The position numbers and the translations under genes were made by a program. From an uncultured Collinsella sp. (GTDB lineage: Bacteria; Actinomycetota; Coriobacteriia; Coriobacteriales; Coriobacteriaceae), in the NCBI GenBank assembly GCA_902465115.1, contig CABQMC010000090.1, forward strand, positions 1 to 6,381: a stretch of DNA of 6,381 nucleotides, given 5' to 3'. This document shows, one piece after another, positions 5,518 to 6,381 of this stretch. The notes below the pieces were generated by a model. The model was not told the origin of the DNA. It was given only the letters and a program-made list of their open reading frames with translations, and made no database searches. The stretch's first letter is position 1. The number at the start of each line of letters is the position of its first letter.

Positions 5518-5531
5518 GCGCAATTGCGCAA
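5518..5531. promoter_or_regulatory. GCGCAATTGCGC palindrome with TTGCGCAA, candidate operator copy 2
   Basis: GCGCAATTGCGC (5518-5529) is a perfect 12-bp palindrome, and TTGCGCAA (5524-5531) overlaps it. The octamer is identical to that at 4162-4169 and begins eight bases after the TATGAT box, almost the same distance as at the ligase promoter. This is suggestive of one regulator for both genes. Confidence 0.45.
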
Positions 5532-5539
5532 GCGTCACC

Positions 5540-5546
5540 AAGGAGG
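5540..5546 (+). promoter_or_regulatory. Ribosome binding site deciding the racemase start
   Basis: AAGGAGG lies five bases before ATG 5552. An in-frame ATG directly after the ligase stop (5468) would add 28 residues translated through the GC hairpin and has no such site, so it is rejected. Confidence 0.85.
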
Positions 5547-5551
5547 CGGCG

Positions 5552-6298
5552 ATGGAAAAGCTGGGAGTTATCGGCGGCATGGGCGCCGAGGCCACGTCGT
5601 ATTACTACGACCAGGTGGTGCGTCATACGGCTGCTGCCTGCGATCAGGAACATATCGACATGGTGGTGCTCTCCAAGTCGACCATGCCCGACCGCACGCT
5701 GGCCATTAAGACCGGCGAGCATGCCAAACTGCTGGCGACCATGAAAGAGTGCGCCCAGGCACTCGAGTCGCTGGGCTGTGCACACATTGCCATTCCCTGC
5801 AACACGTCACACTACTTCTATGACCAGATCCAGTCGTTTACGAAGGTGCCGATTATCCACATGCCGCGTGAGTCGGTGCGCTATGCTCTGGCCGGCGCGG
5901 TGATGGGGGAGTGCGAGTTCGACCCCAACCTGAGTATGCCGGCCGAGCCGGTGCGCAAGATCGGCATCATGGGCACCGATGGCACCGTGGGCGCGGGCGT
6001 CTACGGCCGCGAATGTAAGGCTGCGGGTGTTGAGGTCGTCTATCCCAGCGAGAAACGTCAGAACGATGTGATGTCGCTTATCTACGATGATGTGAAGGCC
6101 GGACGTGAGCCCGATATGGATAAGTTCGACCGCGTGATGTGGGAGTTCGCCCGTAGCGGCTGCGACCGCGTCATTCTGGCCTGCACCGAGCTATCGGTGC
6201 TGCAGAAGTACCGAGAGATGCCCGAGATCACCCTCGACGCCATGGACGTCCTGGTGCGTGAATCCATCATCCGTAGCGGCGCTCCCTACCGCCTCTAG
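5552..6298 (+). CDS. Aspartate/glutamate racemase family enzyme, probable aspartate racemase
   Basis: This 248-residue enzyme should interconvert L- and D-aspartate without a cofactor, using two cysteines that move a proton from opposite faces. Both are present in family context: C83 in AIPCNTSHYF (80-89) and C211 in LACTELS (209-215). The N-terminus KLGVIGGMGAEAT (3-15) and the second-half repeat IGIMGTDGTV (137-146) are typical of the Asp/Glu/hydantoin racemase superfamily. Length is normal. AAGGAGG before the ATG fixes the start. Position after a D-aspartate ligase argues for aspartate rather than glutamate as substrate; sequence alone does not exclude broader amino acid racemisation. It may be cotranscribed with the ligase or made from its own promoter (TATGAT at 5510), since a strong hairpin lies in the 84-base gap. 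Confidence 0.88.
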   Translation: MEKLGVIGGMGAEATSYYYDQVVRHTAAACDQEHIDMVVLSKSTMPDRTLAIKTGEHAKLLATMKECAQALESLGCAHIAIPCNTSHYFYDQIQSFTKVPIIHMPRESVRYALAGAVMGECEFDPNLSMPAEPVRKIGIMGTDGTVGAGVYGRECKAAGVEVVYPSEKRQNDVMSLIYDDVKAGREPDMDKFDRVMWEFARSGCDRVILACTELSVLQKYREMPEITLDAMDVLVRESIIRSGAPYRL

Positions 6299-6310
6299 CT
6301 TCCGACCCGC

Positions 6311-6356
6311 CAAAAAGGGACAGGTTTATTTTGGTAGGTTTTATCTGGTGAAACAG
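6311..6356. repeat. Intergenic repeat-like element containing GGGACAGGTTTATTTT
   Basis: After the racemase the base composition turns abruptly AT-rich. The block contains GGGACAGGTTTATTTT and two imperfect 14-base tandem units, 6321-6334 and 6335-6348, that match at 10 of 14 positions. I recall similar GGGACAGGTTTATTTT sequences as dispersed intergenic repeats in several bacteria, sometimes near REP-associated transposases; this is memory, not a search. There is no transposase gene in the window. Confidence 0.4.
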
Positions 6357-6357
6357 T

Positions 6358-6381
6358 AAAGGCCCCGGCTCGTTTGGTGCG
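6358..6381. terminator. Left half of a probable terminator, cut by the window end
   Basis: AAAGGCCCCGGCTCG (6358-6372) has the form of the left arm of an A-rich-to-GC terminator, like the one at 1945. After a seven-base loop the last two bases, CG, are what the right arm would start with. The rest of the stem lies outside the window, so this is a prediction; it could end the racemase transcript, a convergent gene, or both. Confidence 0.45.

Noticed and set aside
5468..5551. ATG directly after the ligase stop as the racemase start
   Set aside because: It would add 28 residues through a stable hairpin, lacks a ribosome site, and the family begins at KLGVIGGMG.
4193..5785. Open frame of 530 codons on the minus strand opposite the ligase and racemase
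   Set aside because: It mirrors the codon phase of two well-identified genes, runs across the end of one into the other, and shows no domain; long antisense frames are expected in GC-rich DNA.
1..6381. tRNA, rRNA or CRISPR array
   Set aside because: No cloverleaf, rRNA-like conserved block or regularly spaced direct repeats seen on either strand.

Overview
The window looks like chromosomal DNA from a high-GC Gram-positive gut anaerobe, most likely a Coriobacteriia member close to Collinsella. This rests on the GC-rich third codon positions, the mix of Shine-Dalgarno-led genes with one apparently leaderless gene, and protein sequences that resemble what I remember of that group. It is an inference without a database search.

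Layout. At the left (45-1939, plus strand) a 140-residue helix-turn-helix protein is followed by a Ser/Thr protein kinase that carries three predicted C-terminal membrane segments. A strong hairpin terminator (1945-1967) separates the kinase from a convergent minus-strand gene (1978-3111). That gene encodes a secreted protein with a PcsB/CwlO-like coiled coil, an N/S/T-rich linker and a lysozyme-like C-terminal domain. Next comes a 234-bp AT-richer spacer full of related palindromic AAGTTGA/TCAACTT boxes, then a minus-strand MOSC-domain gene (3346-3978). A 232-bp divergent control region leads to two plus-strand genes: an ATP-grasp ligase of the D-aspartate ligase (Aslfm) family (4211-5467) and an aspartate/glutamate-type racemase with both catalytic cysteines (5552-6298). 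The right edge holds an intergenic repeat-like element and the left half of a probable terminator cut by the window end.

How the genes fit together. The racemase and ligase form a coherent pathway: L-Asp to D-Asp, then ATP-dependent attachment of D-Asp to the diamino acid of the peptidoglycan stem peptide as the cross-bridge residue. Both genes have a TATAAT-like hexamer followed 7-8 bases later by the same TTGCGCAA palindrome, which suggests shared control although a GC-rich hairpin lies between them. The secreted hydrolase also acts on the wall. The HTH-kinase pair is a compact, poorly described module and is the best candidate for an uncharacterised signalling system here. The MOSC gene is not obviously linked to the rest.
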